From contig JAPDRN010000066.1 in assembly GCA_030247855.1 (NCBI GenBank), positions 1-64,000 on the forward strand: a stretch of DNA of 64,000 bases, in the 5' to 3' direction. The position numbers and the translations under genes were made by a program. This DNA is from Knufia peltigerae. Taxonomy: Eukaryota; Ascomycota; Eurotiomycetes; Chaetothyriales; Trichomeriaceae. Of the stretch, positions 10,562 to 20,429 are shown piece after piece. Numbering within the stretch: position 1 is the first letter of the stretch; each line of letters opens with the position of its first letter. Below the pieces are notes generated by a model. It was not told the origin of the DNA, ran no database searches, and saw only the letters and a program-made list of their open reading frames with translations.

Positions 10562-11653
10562 ATGTCAACCGACTACAAGTTCCAAGGCTGGGTCGGCCTC
10601 GACAAAGACTCTGCAAACGGCCACATGGTCTGGCGAGACTTCACCCCCAAGCCCTTCGAGGAAACCGATGTTGACATCAAGATTACTCATTGTGGTATCT
10701 GTGGCTCTGACCTGCACACCCTCAGGAGCGGATGGGCTCCGGCCATGTACCCTGTCGTCGTTGGCCACGAGATCGTTGGAACCGCGGTCCGCGTAGGGTC
10801 CAAGGCCGAAGGAGGGATCAAAGTTGGCGATCGAGTTGGCGTCGGAGCTCAGAGCTCGTCGTGTCTGAGGCCCGACTGTGATGAATGCTCCCACGGGTCC
10901 GAGAACTACTGCCAGAACGGTCAAACGGGCACGTACAACAGCAAGTATCGCGACGGCAACAAGTCCTACGGAGGCTATGCCAACTATTGGAGAGGCCCGT
11001 CCCATTTCGTCTTTCGAATCCCCGATGCTCTACCGAGTGATGTTGCGGCGCCCATGCTGTGCGGAGGTGTTACGGCTTTCTCACCACTCCTCCATCACAA
11101 GGCTGGCCCCGGCAAAACGGTCGGCATCATCGGCGTCGGTGGACTCGGTCACTTTGGCATAATGGGAGCCAAAGTTCTGGGCGCCGACAAGGTCGTGGCC
11201 ATATCGAGAACGTCGACAAAGAAAGCGGATGCTCTGAAAATGGGCGCTGACGACTTCATTGCCACCGACGAGGATAAAGGGTGGAATCGCAAGCACAGGA
11301 AGAGCCTCGACATCATCGTGAGCACCGTCTCCAGTCCTAAGATGCCTCTACAACAGTACCTCCAACTCCTGCGGGTCGACGGTGTGTTTGTGCAGATAGG
11401 TGCTCCCGAGGACGCTCTGCCCCCGGTCAATGGCTTTCAGCTGCTAGGAAAACGATGCAGCATTACAGGAAGCAGCATTGGAAGTCCTAAAGAGATTAGG
11501 TACATGTTGGATCTGTTTGCAGAGAAAGGGGTGCGGACCTGGAATAACAATGTCCCGATGAAAGACGCGAATCGAGCAATTGTGGATATGGAGACGGGCA
11601 AAGCGAGGTACAGATACGTGCTCGTGAATGAGCAACATGCCTCTCGCCTATAG
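10562..11653 (+). CDS. NADP-dependent zinc alcohol dehydrogenase (ADH6/cinnamyl-alcohol-dehydrogenase type)
   Basis: Intronless, 363 aa, the usual length for medium-chain dehydrogenases. Catalytic zinc ligands are visible at C47 (CGICGSD), H69-E70 (GHE) and C167 (PMLCGG). The four structural zinc cysteines are C101, C106, C109 and C117. The nucleotide-binding loop is GVGGLGHFG (about 191-199), and the second strand is followed by Ser-Arg-Thr (ISRTSTKK), which favours NADPH over NADH. Yeast ADH6/ADH7 and plant cinnamyl alcohol dehydrogenases share this layout and reduce a broad range of aliphatic and aromatic aldehydes. It is therefore probably a cytosolic aldehyde reductase. All catalytic residues are present, and there is no sign of a targeting peptide. 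The substrate cannot be read from the sequence. Confidence 0.9.
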   Translation: MSTDYKFQGWVGLDKDSANGHMVWRDFTPKPFEETDVDIKITHCGICGSDLHTLRSGWAPAMYPVVVGHEIVGTAVRVGSKAEGGIKVGDRVGVGAQSSSCLRPDCDECSHGSENYCQNGQTGTYNSKYRDGNKSYGGYANYWRGPSHFVFRIPDALPSDVAAPMLCGGVTAFSPLLHHKAGPGKTVGIIGVGGLGHFGIMGAKVLGADKVVAISRTSTKKADALKMGADDFIATDEDKGWNRKHRKSLDIIVSTVSSPKMPLQQYLQLLRVDGVFVQIGAPEDALPPVNGFQLLGKRCSITGSSIGSPKEIRYMLDLFAEKGVRTWNNNVPMKDANRAIVDMETGKARYRYVLVNEQHASRL

Positions 11654-11764
11654 GTGCAATGTGAATACAGCTTTTTAGTAACCAACCCAATATCCAACAC
11701 CATCATCCAGTTCGTCCAGTAAATTAGTAAAACCATGCACAACACGGAGTTTGGGCTGAGTAGT

Positions 11765-13531
11765 CTATGCGATGCCCATTAACTCAGCAAGCTCGTCAGG
11801 ACTGAGTGTGCTCCTTCTTCTCGTGGCTCTTCCCGTAGTTCTAGGCTGACCGTTCTTTCTTTTGTTTGTTGTAGCAACAGGACGCTTCTGTACCTCGACT
11901 GCTTCCGCCTCAACCATTGCCAGCTTCGTAGGCACAGTCATCTTTTCGCCCTCATGTTTAATCTGTTTGATATTGAATCAGATCTGGGTCTCGCCATATA
12001 CGCAACATGTCGTGCTCACCTCATTTCCCGTCGACATTTCATTCTCGTCACAAAACCGGCCATCCGAATCGCCAATGTCGGAGTTACTGCTCTGTTTCGA
12101 GAAATTTTTGGGCTTCACCGCTCGTGTCGGCGAAGGATAGATATTCTGGTCGATTGCCCGGAGCGGACGGACTGGTTTTCCTATGTTCAGGGCAGCCTTC
12201 CGAGCAATCGATGCTCTTCGTTTTCGGGCAGAACCAGGCGGTCTTTCAACAATTTCTTCTGCCTGATTAGCGTCCTCCCTTTGCATAAATACCGGACACT
12301 CGCGATCGATGCCCTCGTTCGTGTTCGCCGACTCGATGTCCTCTATATTAGTGTTTTCGTAAAGGATCGAAGACAGTTCTTCTTCGGCTCCAAAGATTGG
12401 TTGACCATCAGGGAATACTGCCATGCTTTTACCATATTCCAAACCCGAAAGATCTTGACCCGGCAGGCTTTCGCCGTTCTCCCCCATTTTGCGGCGCCAA
12501 TTGTCCATCATAGTCACTGCCTCCTTCCATCTGTTGGCCATCTTCTCCCAGCCAATCCTCAGCTTGATGATTTCATCGTCACGCAGCTGCACCTCCTCGA
12601 TGGGGACAAAAGATGGGTCCTTCAATATCGTCCGGCAGTGGTCGAGGGTGGCGGCCATCCGGGTCGCCAAGGCGTCGCAAGAAGTCAGGTTATGACGTTG
12701 TCGGGTGGCTATTGTTCGTCTCGACTTGCGGTCCTGTCCTGGTATGCCAATTCCATTATCATCATCAGAGTCCTCGTCAACCATTCCATTCGCGCAGGTG
12801 TTCTCCATGTCGGTCAGATCTCGTAGTACGTCCATAGTCTCTGTGATTATTCGCCTCAGAGATACGTTCTCCGTACTCGTCTCATTTACTATGGCTGCCA
12901 GGAAATCATTTGTTTCTTTCTCCAGGCCGCATTCGGCCCCCTTGACCTCTCGTCCATTGCGCTTCTCTTTGCCTTTGTGTTCCGGTTCGAAGTTGATGAC
13001 ATTGATCTTCATTCCCGATGCGTCTTTCCGTCCTCGCTGTATCGATGCCAGGTGCGCCTTCAACTTGTCGAGCTCGACGTCCCTTTTCCGGACATCGCTC
13101 AAACATTTTGCGCGCACCTGGTCCAGGGTGGATTTCATCTTGAGCATTTGATCCTTCAATTCTTTCGCCTGAGCGTCCGCTCTGCGGGCTGCAGCCTTGA
13201 GTGTTCTTTCCTGCGCCTCCGCAGTTGAAGCCTCCCGCACGAGTTCGGCATTCTTGTCTTGTAGGCGCTGGAGATCCAAGAGCCGTTGAGCTTCGTCCAC
13301 CCGGGCTTTGCGGATGTTCATGGCCAAATTTTCCCTCTGCTCTGCATCTTGATCTCGTCGTAGGACCAGGTCGTGGACGAGATTGATCACTCGGGACATG
13401 GTCGCATCCGTGCTTTGTCCATGACGGTCGGGCTGCGCGAAATCGATCGCCTTGCCGCTGGGAAGGAGGCCGCGAGCAAGGAGGAGGTTGTTGAGATACT
13501 GTGATGCTCGATCCAGGCTGTGCGAGTCCAT
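11765..13531 (-). CDS. ADIP (afadin/alpha-actinin-binding) family coiled-coil protein
   Basis: Two exons: 12020-13531 and 11765-11962, separated by a 57-nt intron (11963-12019, GTGAGC..CAG) in phase 0; 569 aa. The N-terminal half begins MDSHSLDRASQYLNNLLLAR and contains LVHDLVLRRDQDAEQRE, the typical opening of the ADIP domain. A long coiled coil of about residues 60-155 follows (ERTLKAAARRADAQAKELK). A second conserved helix includes LRIGWEKMANRWKEAV (about 335-350). The C-terminus is basic and ends RRRSTLSPDELAELMGIA. Animal relatives (SSX2IP/ADIP) act at centrosomes and junctions. The Aspergillus relative I recall is the NIMA-interacting protein TinC, so a spindle-pole or mitotic role is plausible but inferred. 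It is convergent with the alcohol dehydrogenase (about 110 nt between stops). Confidence 0.75.
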
Positions 13532-14045
13532 GATTGCGCCGTGGTCAGTGTCGAGAGCGCCGTGGTTCGACTCGAGGTATGCCGCATCAGCTGCACAACA
13601 TGATTACCCGATACGGGAGAGCGTAAACATGCCAAGCCTGGAGGTGATGCCGCCCTTAGGCACTTAGTCACCCCCAACTTCAGTCGTGGGGGCCGGATAT
13701 TTAGCTACCTAGTTTACTGGAGATTATGAAGTCTTGTTAATACATGATCATTCGGCCTGTGGAATATGCAGACCTGACAGCTATGCGAGGACATTCTCAT
13801 TGTTGAGACAGAAGAACCTCATTTGGAGATTTCCGACAAAGTACTACCAGAAAGCTAGCATACCCCAACGATACAAGCAAAGGTTGGCTTTTCACAAGTA
13901 ACACCCTTGGTGCGGCAGCGTACTTTGGGTGTGATTGACCAATCCAAAAAGGTCGACAAGCAGATCTGTTGGTGCTCAGAGTGAATCTGGGTGTATCATC
14001 TGCCTTTCCCAGCTCTTGAATGGTCCGGATTCACGGCAGATATTT
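13532..14045. other. intergenic, ADIP-gene promoter side and sugar-transporter 3' side
   Basis: 514 nt with no supported gene. It is the upstream region of the ADIP-family gene and the downstream region of the sugar transporter, both on the minus strand. I see no repeat or named motif. Confidence 0.5.
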
Positions 14046-15791
14046 CTATACTCCAGCATTTGTCTCCGACCTCGTTTCAACTTGCTCTGTTGAAAGTTCG
14101 AACTTTTCCCCAACATCTCCTGTATTGCCACGGAGATTCAAGTCTTGTCCCTCCTTAATCATCCTCCTCAGCTCCGAAGCCCTTTTGACAGGGTTGGTCG
14201 TAGGGTCCATGAAGGCGAGGTCCACCAACTCAAGCGTCAAGCCAGAGGTTTCGGGGAAGAAAAAGTAGACCAACGGGACGAATGCCAAGTTGAAACAAGA
14301 AAAGATCAAGTAGGTCTTCCAACCGATATTGGAAATGGCGGTCGGGACAATCTCAACCACCACGAAGCTCCAGATCCAGAGCATGCTGTTGGCCAAACCC
14401 AATCCTCGGCCACGGAAGTCTAACGGAAGAATCTCCGGTCCGTAGCACCAGACACCTCCCATGAAGCCCCAGGTGTAGAACGCCTGGTAGGCAAAGAGCA
14501 TGACGGCAGCCACTATGCCGGATGCGTGTGTATCGATGGCAATCATGGCCGCCAAGATCGCCATGACAATTGCCATGGCGGTGCCAGTGATCATGAACAT
14601 TCGGCGCCGGCCGGCGCGCTCGATGAACCACCAGGTCCCTGCCGAAGCAATCAGGAACCATATCTGGAGAAAGCCCGACATGAGCAGGGACATGTGGCGG
14701 CTGAACCCCACGGATTCTTCGAAGCTGTCGACAAGATTGTTATTGGGGTGCACTGTGTAGAAAAGGTATGGCGTCTTACATGTAAGTGGTATAATAGCTG
14801 ACAGGAGTACTGCCACTCCATGGCTGCATAAAGTTCACCAAACATGCCAGGATAACCCGACGCCTTGAACCGACCAGGTCTTCGTGGCGGAGAAGTGCCA
14901 TCCACCCCCTCCTCCTCTGGCTGTGTTCGACTGCGACGGCTTCTCGGATTTCCGCCATCTCGGAGGCCACCACACTCTCGACTTCGGGGTTGGCCGATCG
15001 CAACGCACGGAGGACCTCTTTCGCTTCATCGTAGCGCTCGTTCATGATGAGCCATCTGGGTGACTCGGGCATGAAACACAACATGACGCTCATGAGAATG
15101 GCGAAAAGAGCCTGAAAGCCCATCGGAAAGCGCCACACGATAGTGCCAGTGTACGAATTCATTCCATAGTCCATCCAGTATGCAATCACCTACAGCATGT
15201 CAGCTGGTCATTCGACCCACGCTAGCATGTAAGCGATGATTTCTTACCTGGCCCACAAGGAGAAAGCTGAGGGAGCCGGCAATCAACGCTCCTCTTTGAG
15301 CCTTGGGAGAAGTCTCGCTTTGCCAGATGACAACGTTGGAGGCGATGATGCCCAGACCAAACCCGGCAACAATTCGTCCCACAATGAGTTGTGCTGTTGA
15401 AAAGCTGCTGGCTTGAATGATGGCGCCCAAAACAATAGCCACACTGCCTATGTGAGTCATCCGGAGACGCCCTAGACGGTCATTGTTCAAAGAGGTCATC
15501 AATGAACCAAAGAAAGCGCCGACGAGGAATAACGAGGTGACGGTGCCTTGCATGGATGAGGTCAGGTTGAATACGTCTTGGAACGACGGGGCAGTCAAAA
15601 GTCCGCCGATGACTCCATCATCATATCCTAGAAGAGCAATGGTTAGTCGGCACAAGTAGGAGCTGCGTATGGCATGGCATATGCAGACGACTGTGTAATA
15701 GCTTACCGAACAGGACGAACCCCATCCCGGCAGAACAGGTGTTGGCTACCAGGAGGCTTCGGCCTCGCAGGCCAAGAAAAGGTTGTACCAT
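14046..15791 (-). CDS. MFS sugar transporter
   Basis: Four exons: 15707-15791, 15248-15627, 14780-15189 and 14046-14724; 517 aa. Introns are 79, 58 and 55 nt, and all joins keep frame; the last one uses the acceptor at 14725-14727 so that the loop reads YYTTYIFEESVGFS. Sugar-porter signatures are present: GYDDGVIGGLL in TM1, NDRLGRLRM (motif A) after TM2, GRIVAGFGLGI, PESPRWL after TM6, ERAGRRRMF in the second half, and the terminal PETSGLTLELVD. It has twelve hydrophobic segments and is a plasma-membrane, proton-linked hexose or disaccharide carrier by family. It belongs to the lactose-permease/HXT-like part of the family, but the substrate cannot be read from the sequence. The upstream region carries two GGGGTTTCGC boxes (16131, 16191). 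Confidence 0.9.
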
Positions 15792-16296
15792 GTTTGAGAG
15801 TATTCGAAAAATGCTTCTTTTCAATTTGGAAGGACTCCATTCTGGATACGAACCTCTATTTATGTGGAAAATCCCCTGGTCCGTTCGAGAGTCCCCAGAA
15901 GACGGCCTACGTGGGGTGTTAAGCATGGGGAACACAGTGCCTCAGGCAATACAAGAATTCAGGAGAAAGGCTCCCATATCTTGATCACCCGGCACATCGG
16001 CAATTTAGGTTTGCGACCACATAGACCGCCTGATTGGACAAGCAGTGACGACCTCCTCGACGGGACAGGTGCTTAGCTCGACTTTTGGCTTCAGTGGAGC
16101 TAGGATATTCGAGCCGTCGTCCTGAAAACTGGGGTTTCGCGGGGGTCACTACAATTCTCGACTACGTACTCCGTAGTCCTAGGTCGCGTGGGGGTTTCGC
16201 TGGGAAGACGTCTGTGGGAAGGATACAAATAGAGGATAAGTTGAGTCGCCAGTCAAAGGTGTGATGATCATCACTACGTTTGAGAGTCACTTCGTC
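15792..16296. promoter_or_regulatory. upstream region of the sugar transporter, with repeated GGGGTTTCGC boxes
   Basis: No gene seen. GGGGTTTCGC occurs twice at 16131-16140 and 16191-16200, exactly 60 bp apart, about 340-410 nt upstream of the transporter ATG. A TACTCCGTAG copy of the dispersed motif lies between them at 16167-16176. The function is unknown. Confidence 0.35.
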
Positions 16297-16991
16297 TTAC
16301 CTTAGGTACGCGTCAAAGTCTGGGCCCCAGCAACTCCGATAGAAAACAGTGAGATTTTCGGGGGGTCCATTTCTCAGCCAAATGGCTGGACGGCTGTCGC
16401 ATACTACCCCTACTGGCAAAGGCATTGGGAAGAAGCACCAAGCATCGACATCCAATTGGAAACGCAGCTTTGTGTCCTCCGGTCGTTTCTCGAAGATCGG
16501 CATCGCCCGATGTAGGCCAGGGAAGAGCTACTGCTCGTTGAATACCACGTCGAAAAGCTTCATCGCCAGCTCTACTCAGGTGACAGGCGAAAAAATTTCG
16601 TCTGAGCACTTTGTCAACTAGGCAAACGGGCCTGTGAGCAAATCCATCCTGCCAATCATCCGCACGAACCCAGTGCCAGGTAGACACATAACACAAGATC
16701 GTTTTCCCCAAGCAAGTCCTTTCCCAAGTAGAAGGCAAGATTCGCTTTGGACAGGGGGTTTCCAATACCCACTTTTCAGCAAGCGTGACCAAAACTCATA
16801 AGTGTATTCTAGATGAAGTGAATGATAGTCTGAGCAGCATGCAAACGAAGTCTCTCTAACTTCCTCGCCTGGCATGGAATAACTTCGCTGGAGAGCAGGC
16901 ATCTTTTAAAGCGGCGATGTTTGGGTGACCGCAAGAGCTTAGTGAACCACGGCTGGGGCCGCCAGGACGCGGCTCTCATTATTAGTGGCAA
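16297..16991 (-). pseudogene. decayed protein-coding gene of unknown family
   Basis: The minus strand shows protein-like sequence that switches frame and is broken by stops. The best-preserved piece is FQLDVDAWCFFPMPLPVGV followed by CDSRPAIWLRNGPPENLTVF and YRSCWGPDFDAYLR (16297-16503). Upstream, a different frame reads ANLAFYLGKDLLGENDLVL and, after a stop, LAGWICSQARLP; LAMKLFDVVFNEQ is then interrupted by TAG. The first part may be RAASWRPQPWFTKLLRSPK (about 16930-16980). At the 3' end a plausible GTAAGA..CACAG intron follows 16301, so the ancestral gene may have extended to about 16100. I recognise no family. An alternative is an intact gene with many tiny introns, which I think less likely because of the stops. 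Confidence 0.45.
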
Positions 16992-17131
16992 GTCAAGATC
17001 ACTTCACGCGTTCATCAAGGGGCTCTACACATACCACCCCAGCTTCATCAATGAATACTATGAAATGAATAGGTGACTTGGCTCCATCATCCTACTCTGT
17101 GCACCTCTTTTCGGTCGATGTCGCCGGTGAC

Positions 17132-18904
17132 ATGATGTCAGCGTCGACAGCAATAACCCAACTTCTCCAAGATTGTCGGAAAGCTGCAAGGGAAGGGCAA
17201 TGGAATAATGCCTTGAATCTCATGGATCAAGCCTTGCTAGCATGTGGTTCCACTGACACCAGAACCCGAATCACGATTCTCGACACTCGTGTAGCGGTGC
17301 ATCTACGCACGAATAAGCCTGCTCTAGCTTTACATGACGCCAAAGCAATGATCCGCGCCGACAAAAGTGATGGACGTGGTTATGTCCGCTGTGGCCAAGC
17401 CGAACTGGAACAAGGCAACGCATCTGCTGCCCTCGAGTGGTACGAGCATGGCATTAAACGCGTGTCGCCGTCGAGCCAGTACTTTGCAACCATTTCTGCG
17501 GCGGCAGGCAGCACTCGAGAACAGATCCGCCTCGACACCGTCAATTCCAGACCAGTCGACCCAATGCAAACTCTGCCAATCGAACTTGTCCAGAAATTCC
17601 TGTCACTTCTACCCTACAGGCAGCATATAAAAATGCTGCGGGTATGCAAGGCCTGGAACAGACTTCTACGAAGCATGTCACCACTGACTGACACATTGGC
17701 ATTCCCAAGCCCTACCAAGGACATCAACACGAAGATGCTCCACGCGGCTCTGAGACGGCTCACACGCCCTACCGCTGTCCGCGTCGACCATTTGCAGCAA
17801 GCAGCATCTGACCTCCTGGCCGATCGTATGCGGTACTGGCAAAATTGGCAGAACCTTGCAGTTCTCGAGGTAGAGGACAAGCGGTTCGCGGCCTGGAACC
17901 TGCCTCTTCCCAAGTTCGACCTAAGGACCATCAAACTCCATCCCGAATCAATCCCTTTTGCAGTAGTCCAACAGATCCTTCAAGATTGTCCCAAGCTGGA
18001 AACAGCCATATTCTCGCAGGTGTTGTTTCCATCTCGGCCTCAAGCTGATGGGTTGACGGCCTCTCCCTTTCCTCATATCCCCGTGCTTCACGGGGATAAT
18101 CTGCGACAGCTTCACATAAGCGCCAGACCACTATCTGAGCCCATGCCTCTCAATATCGTAAGTCTGGTGTAGCAGAAATTTTATCTGCCCTCTTGACCTT
18201 GTGTGTTGACCACGTACATACAGACAAACTTGTTCGATCGCATGTTACGGCTCGAAAGCCTGGGCCTTGCCAAAATTTGGTCCGGGTTCTCATTTGATCT
18301 TCGGCACTTGAAACGCCTCCAGCATCTATCACTGAGAGACTTTCGTACCCCGGAGATCAGCCTTCCTGCTTCGCTTAAGTCTCTCGAGATCTTCCTCTCG
18401 TCCATAGTGGCACTAGTTGAGCCCACAGACTCATTTCCTCGGCTTCAATCAATTCAGCTAGAAACCTTCAAGGCAGTTGGATGCGAGAGTCTGCCGGATT
18501 TTTTGTTCATTTCGATCGCCACGGAGAACATCGCCAAGTTTACCTGGATGGGCACGACAAGGGCACAATATGAGAACATGCTGTGTCATCTCATAGAGAT
18601 AGGTAGGTTCAAGGGTGTGCGGGACCTGCATTTGCAGACAGGCGCCCTCTCGGACAGCCTCGGTCCGGGTTTTGCAACCGGCCTGCCTAGTCTGGAAACA
18701 CTGGTCATCGAAGAATCCCAGATCACGGGGGCTTTCATTTCAGATTTGATCGAAGCCAACAACAAACTTCACAAGGTGACCCTGGTCCAGTGCCCCAAGG
18801 TCTCCAGCGACATTGTAGCGTGGTCAAAAGCAAGAGGTGTGCATGTCAAACGACTGAACAGCACGAAGGAATTGACCGGGAAGCGGGTGATTGAAGAGAT
18901 ATAA
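17132..18904 (+). CDS. TPR / F-box / leucine-rich-repeat protein (Pof3/Dia2-like)
   Basis: Two exons: 17132-18157 and 18224-18904, with a 66-nt GTAAGT..CAG intron in phase 0; 568 aa from the first of two adjacent ATGs (17132/17135). The N-terminus (about residues 5-115) has helical TPR-like repeats (AAREGQWNNALNLMDQALLA, PALALHDAKAMIRADK, AALEWYEHGIKR). An F-box follows at about 147-190 (LPIELVQKFLSLLPYRQ, RVCKAWNRLL). The rest is leucine-rich repeat sequence (LESLGLAKIW, LKRLQHLSLRDFRT, GLPSLETLVIEES). This TPR-F-box-LRR order is that of S. pombe Pof3 and yeast Dia2, substrate receptors of SCF ubiquitin ligases that act at replication forks and in genome stability. The same role here is inferred from architecture only. 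The first codon is uncertain because the frame stays open upstream. Confidence 0.8.
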
Positions 18905-19568
18905 ACGAGAACGCTAAATAGAGGCTGTGCTTGGTCAAGATAGCACGCCATATACGTAGGTATCATGAAAAGGGAAGAAAAAAAGCGGGTGGTTCATTAT
19001 CCAGTCCCGAGTCCCCATGGTGTCCTTCTTTGCACCTGTGTCCCCGGCGTCCCAAATTCCCCGGTTGCGCGTTCTTCGATCCGAGTCCGTCTCTATCCAT
19101 CATAAACAAATCGCTTTTGCCTTGCGCCCAAATGTCCCGATACGCCTCTTCCCTAGAAATTCCGAACAAACATCGATGTGTGTGTGTGTGTGTGTGTGTG
19201 TGTTGTTCCATTTGATCAAATCTCCCCAACATTCTGCGTGTCAATGTGGTCGTGGGTAGATACCGAGCTCTCTCGATGCGTTCGTTCACATCACAGAAGT
19301 AGACTTTGCCGAATTTCTTCGCACCAAAGAGGCACACACACACGTTCACCTCATAAAGCGTGCGACTCACTCGCCAGCGTTTCGGATCTAGATGATTACG
19401 AGAGAGCCTGCTCTCGTCGTCCTCCATCGTCTCTCTCTCTCTCCCTCTCTTGCGGCTCCGCTCCTGAGTCCCACGTCGACAGGCAATTTGACAGCTCCCA
19501 GTGAGAACCATACCTTAGTCAGAGGCAGACTTTTCCAAACTCGAAAAGAAGCTCGCTCCGGGATTGGA
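18905..19568. other. intergenic between convergent genes, with (TG)13
   Basis: This is the 3' flank of both the F-box gene and the DUF1349 gene. It holds an uninterrupted (TG)13 tract at 19177-19202 and short CACACA (19333-19342) and CTCTCT (19432-19450) runs. No gene is supported. Confidence 0.6.
19177..19202. repeat. (TG)13 microsatellite
   Basis: This is a perfect dinucleotide run in the intergenic gap between two convergent genes. It is likely to be length-polymorphic between strains. Confidence 0.95.
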
Positions 19569-20429
19569 TCATAAGATGTCGAGGTCCTCGAATTCGGCGA
19601 TGAGCTCGTCCACCTCGTCCCAAGCGTTGCTGGGCTCGTAGTCCATGGGCCGGCTCGCGTAGCAGCCGACCCAGATGTTGCCCTTTTGTTCGACCCCCGC
19701 GAAGAAGCCGGCGACCTCCCGCATCTGCTTCCACCGTGACCCCAGGTCCTCCGGGCTCGGGTGTTCCGTCGCGTACGCGGAGCTCGCGTAGTAGTTCGTC
19801 TCGGGTTCCGAGTAGTTTGGGATCTCGTACGAGATCCAGAGGGACTGGTCGACCCGTTCGAACCTGATGCGCAACGACTGGGACGACACGGACGTCAAGG
19901 AGAATGGGTCGAAGGTCGAAAACGGCGAGGGCATTCGAGCCGAGGACGACCAGTCGGCCCCGCAGGTCGAGACGGCGACCGACGACGCCGCGTGCAGTTC
20001 CCCCCTAGCGAACTCCAGGCCGGCCTTGGCCCACCTTCGGGTCACGATCGACTCCAGGGTGAAGCCCGAGGGGTACCGGGAACCGCCCCTTCGACCCGAA
20101 GGTGTCGTCGTCGTCGTCGTCGTCGCCTGTGACACCATCGACCCGTCCACCCCCGGAGGGGGCCCGCCCGCGAAGATGACCAGTCCGGCCTGGTCGTGGT
20201 CCATGGCGAATTCCGCCGACACCGTCACCTCGGCCAGGAGGAAGGACTGCTGCAGCCGCTTCAGGACCATCGGCGCCGTCACGTCGTCGGACGACGCGCC
20301 GGGCTCCCTCTGCAGGTTGCTGTTGGGAGGGGCGTGCAGCGTGAAGTACTCGTTCACGTCCTCCGACTGTTCAAAGTTGGACCCGACGTTGAGGGCCTTG
20401 AAGCCCGAAAAGCCGAGCTCCATTTGCAT
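19569..20429 (-). CDS. DUF1349 family protein (concanavalin-A-like fold)
   Basis: Single exon, 286 aa from the ATG at 20429; a second ATG two codons later is also possible. The sequence shows the DUF1349 pattern: a beta-rich segment with FTLHAPPNSNLQREPG and TAPMVLKRL near the start, AEVTVSAEFAMDHDQAGLVIF (about 67-87), WAKAGLEFARGELHAASSV (about 133-151), and a final strand set with LWISYEI and FFAGVEQKGNIWVGCYASRP. The family has a concanavalin-A-like jelly roll, and its enzymatic role is unknown. The gene is unusually GC-rich, and a (GTC)n/(ACG)n tract at about 20104-20127 encodes a run of seven threonines in a loop. The C-terminus is acidic (DEVDELIAEFEDLDIL). No signal peptide is seen, so it is probably cytosolic. 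Confidence 0.8.
   Translation of the reverse strand: MQMELGFSGFKALNVGSNFEQSEDVNEYFTLHAPPNSNLQREPGASSDDVTAPMVLKRLQQSFLLAEVTVSAEFAMDHDQAGLVIFAGGPPPGVDGSMVSQATTTTTTTPSGRRGGSRYPSGFTLESIVTRRWAKAGLEFARGELHAASSVAVSTCGADWSSSARMPSPFSTFDPFSLTSVSSQSLRIRFERVDQSLWISYEIPNYSEPETNYYASSAYATEHPSPEDLGSRWKQMREVAGFFAGVEQKGNIWVGCYASRPMDYEPSNAWDEVDELIAEFEDLDIL

Noticed and set aside
11954..12826. 290-codon plus-strand open frame opposite the ADIP-family gene
   Set aside because: Mirror frame of a well-supported coiled-coil gene; amino-acid makeup is that of an antisense shadow.
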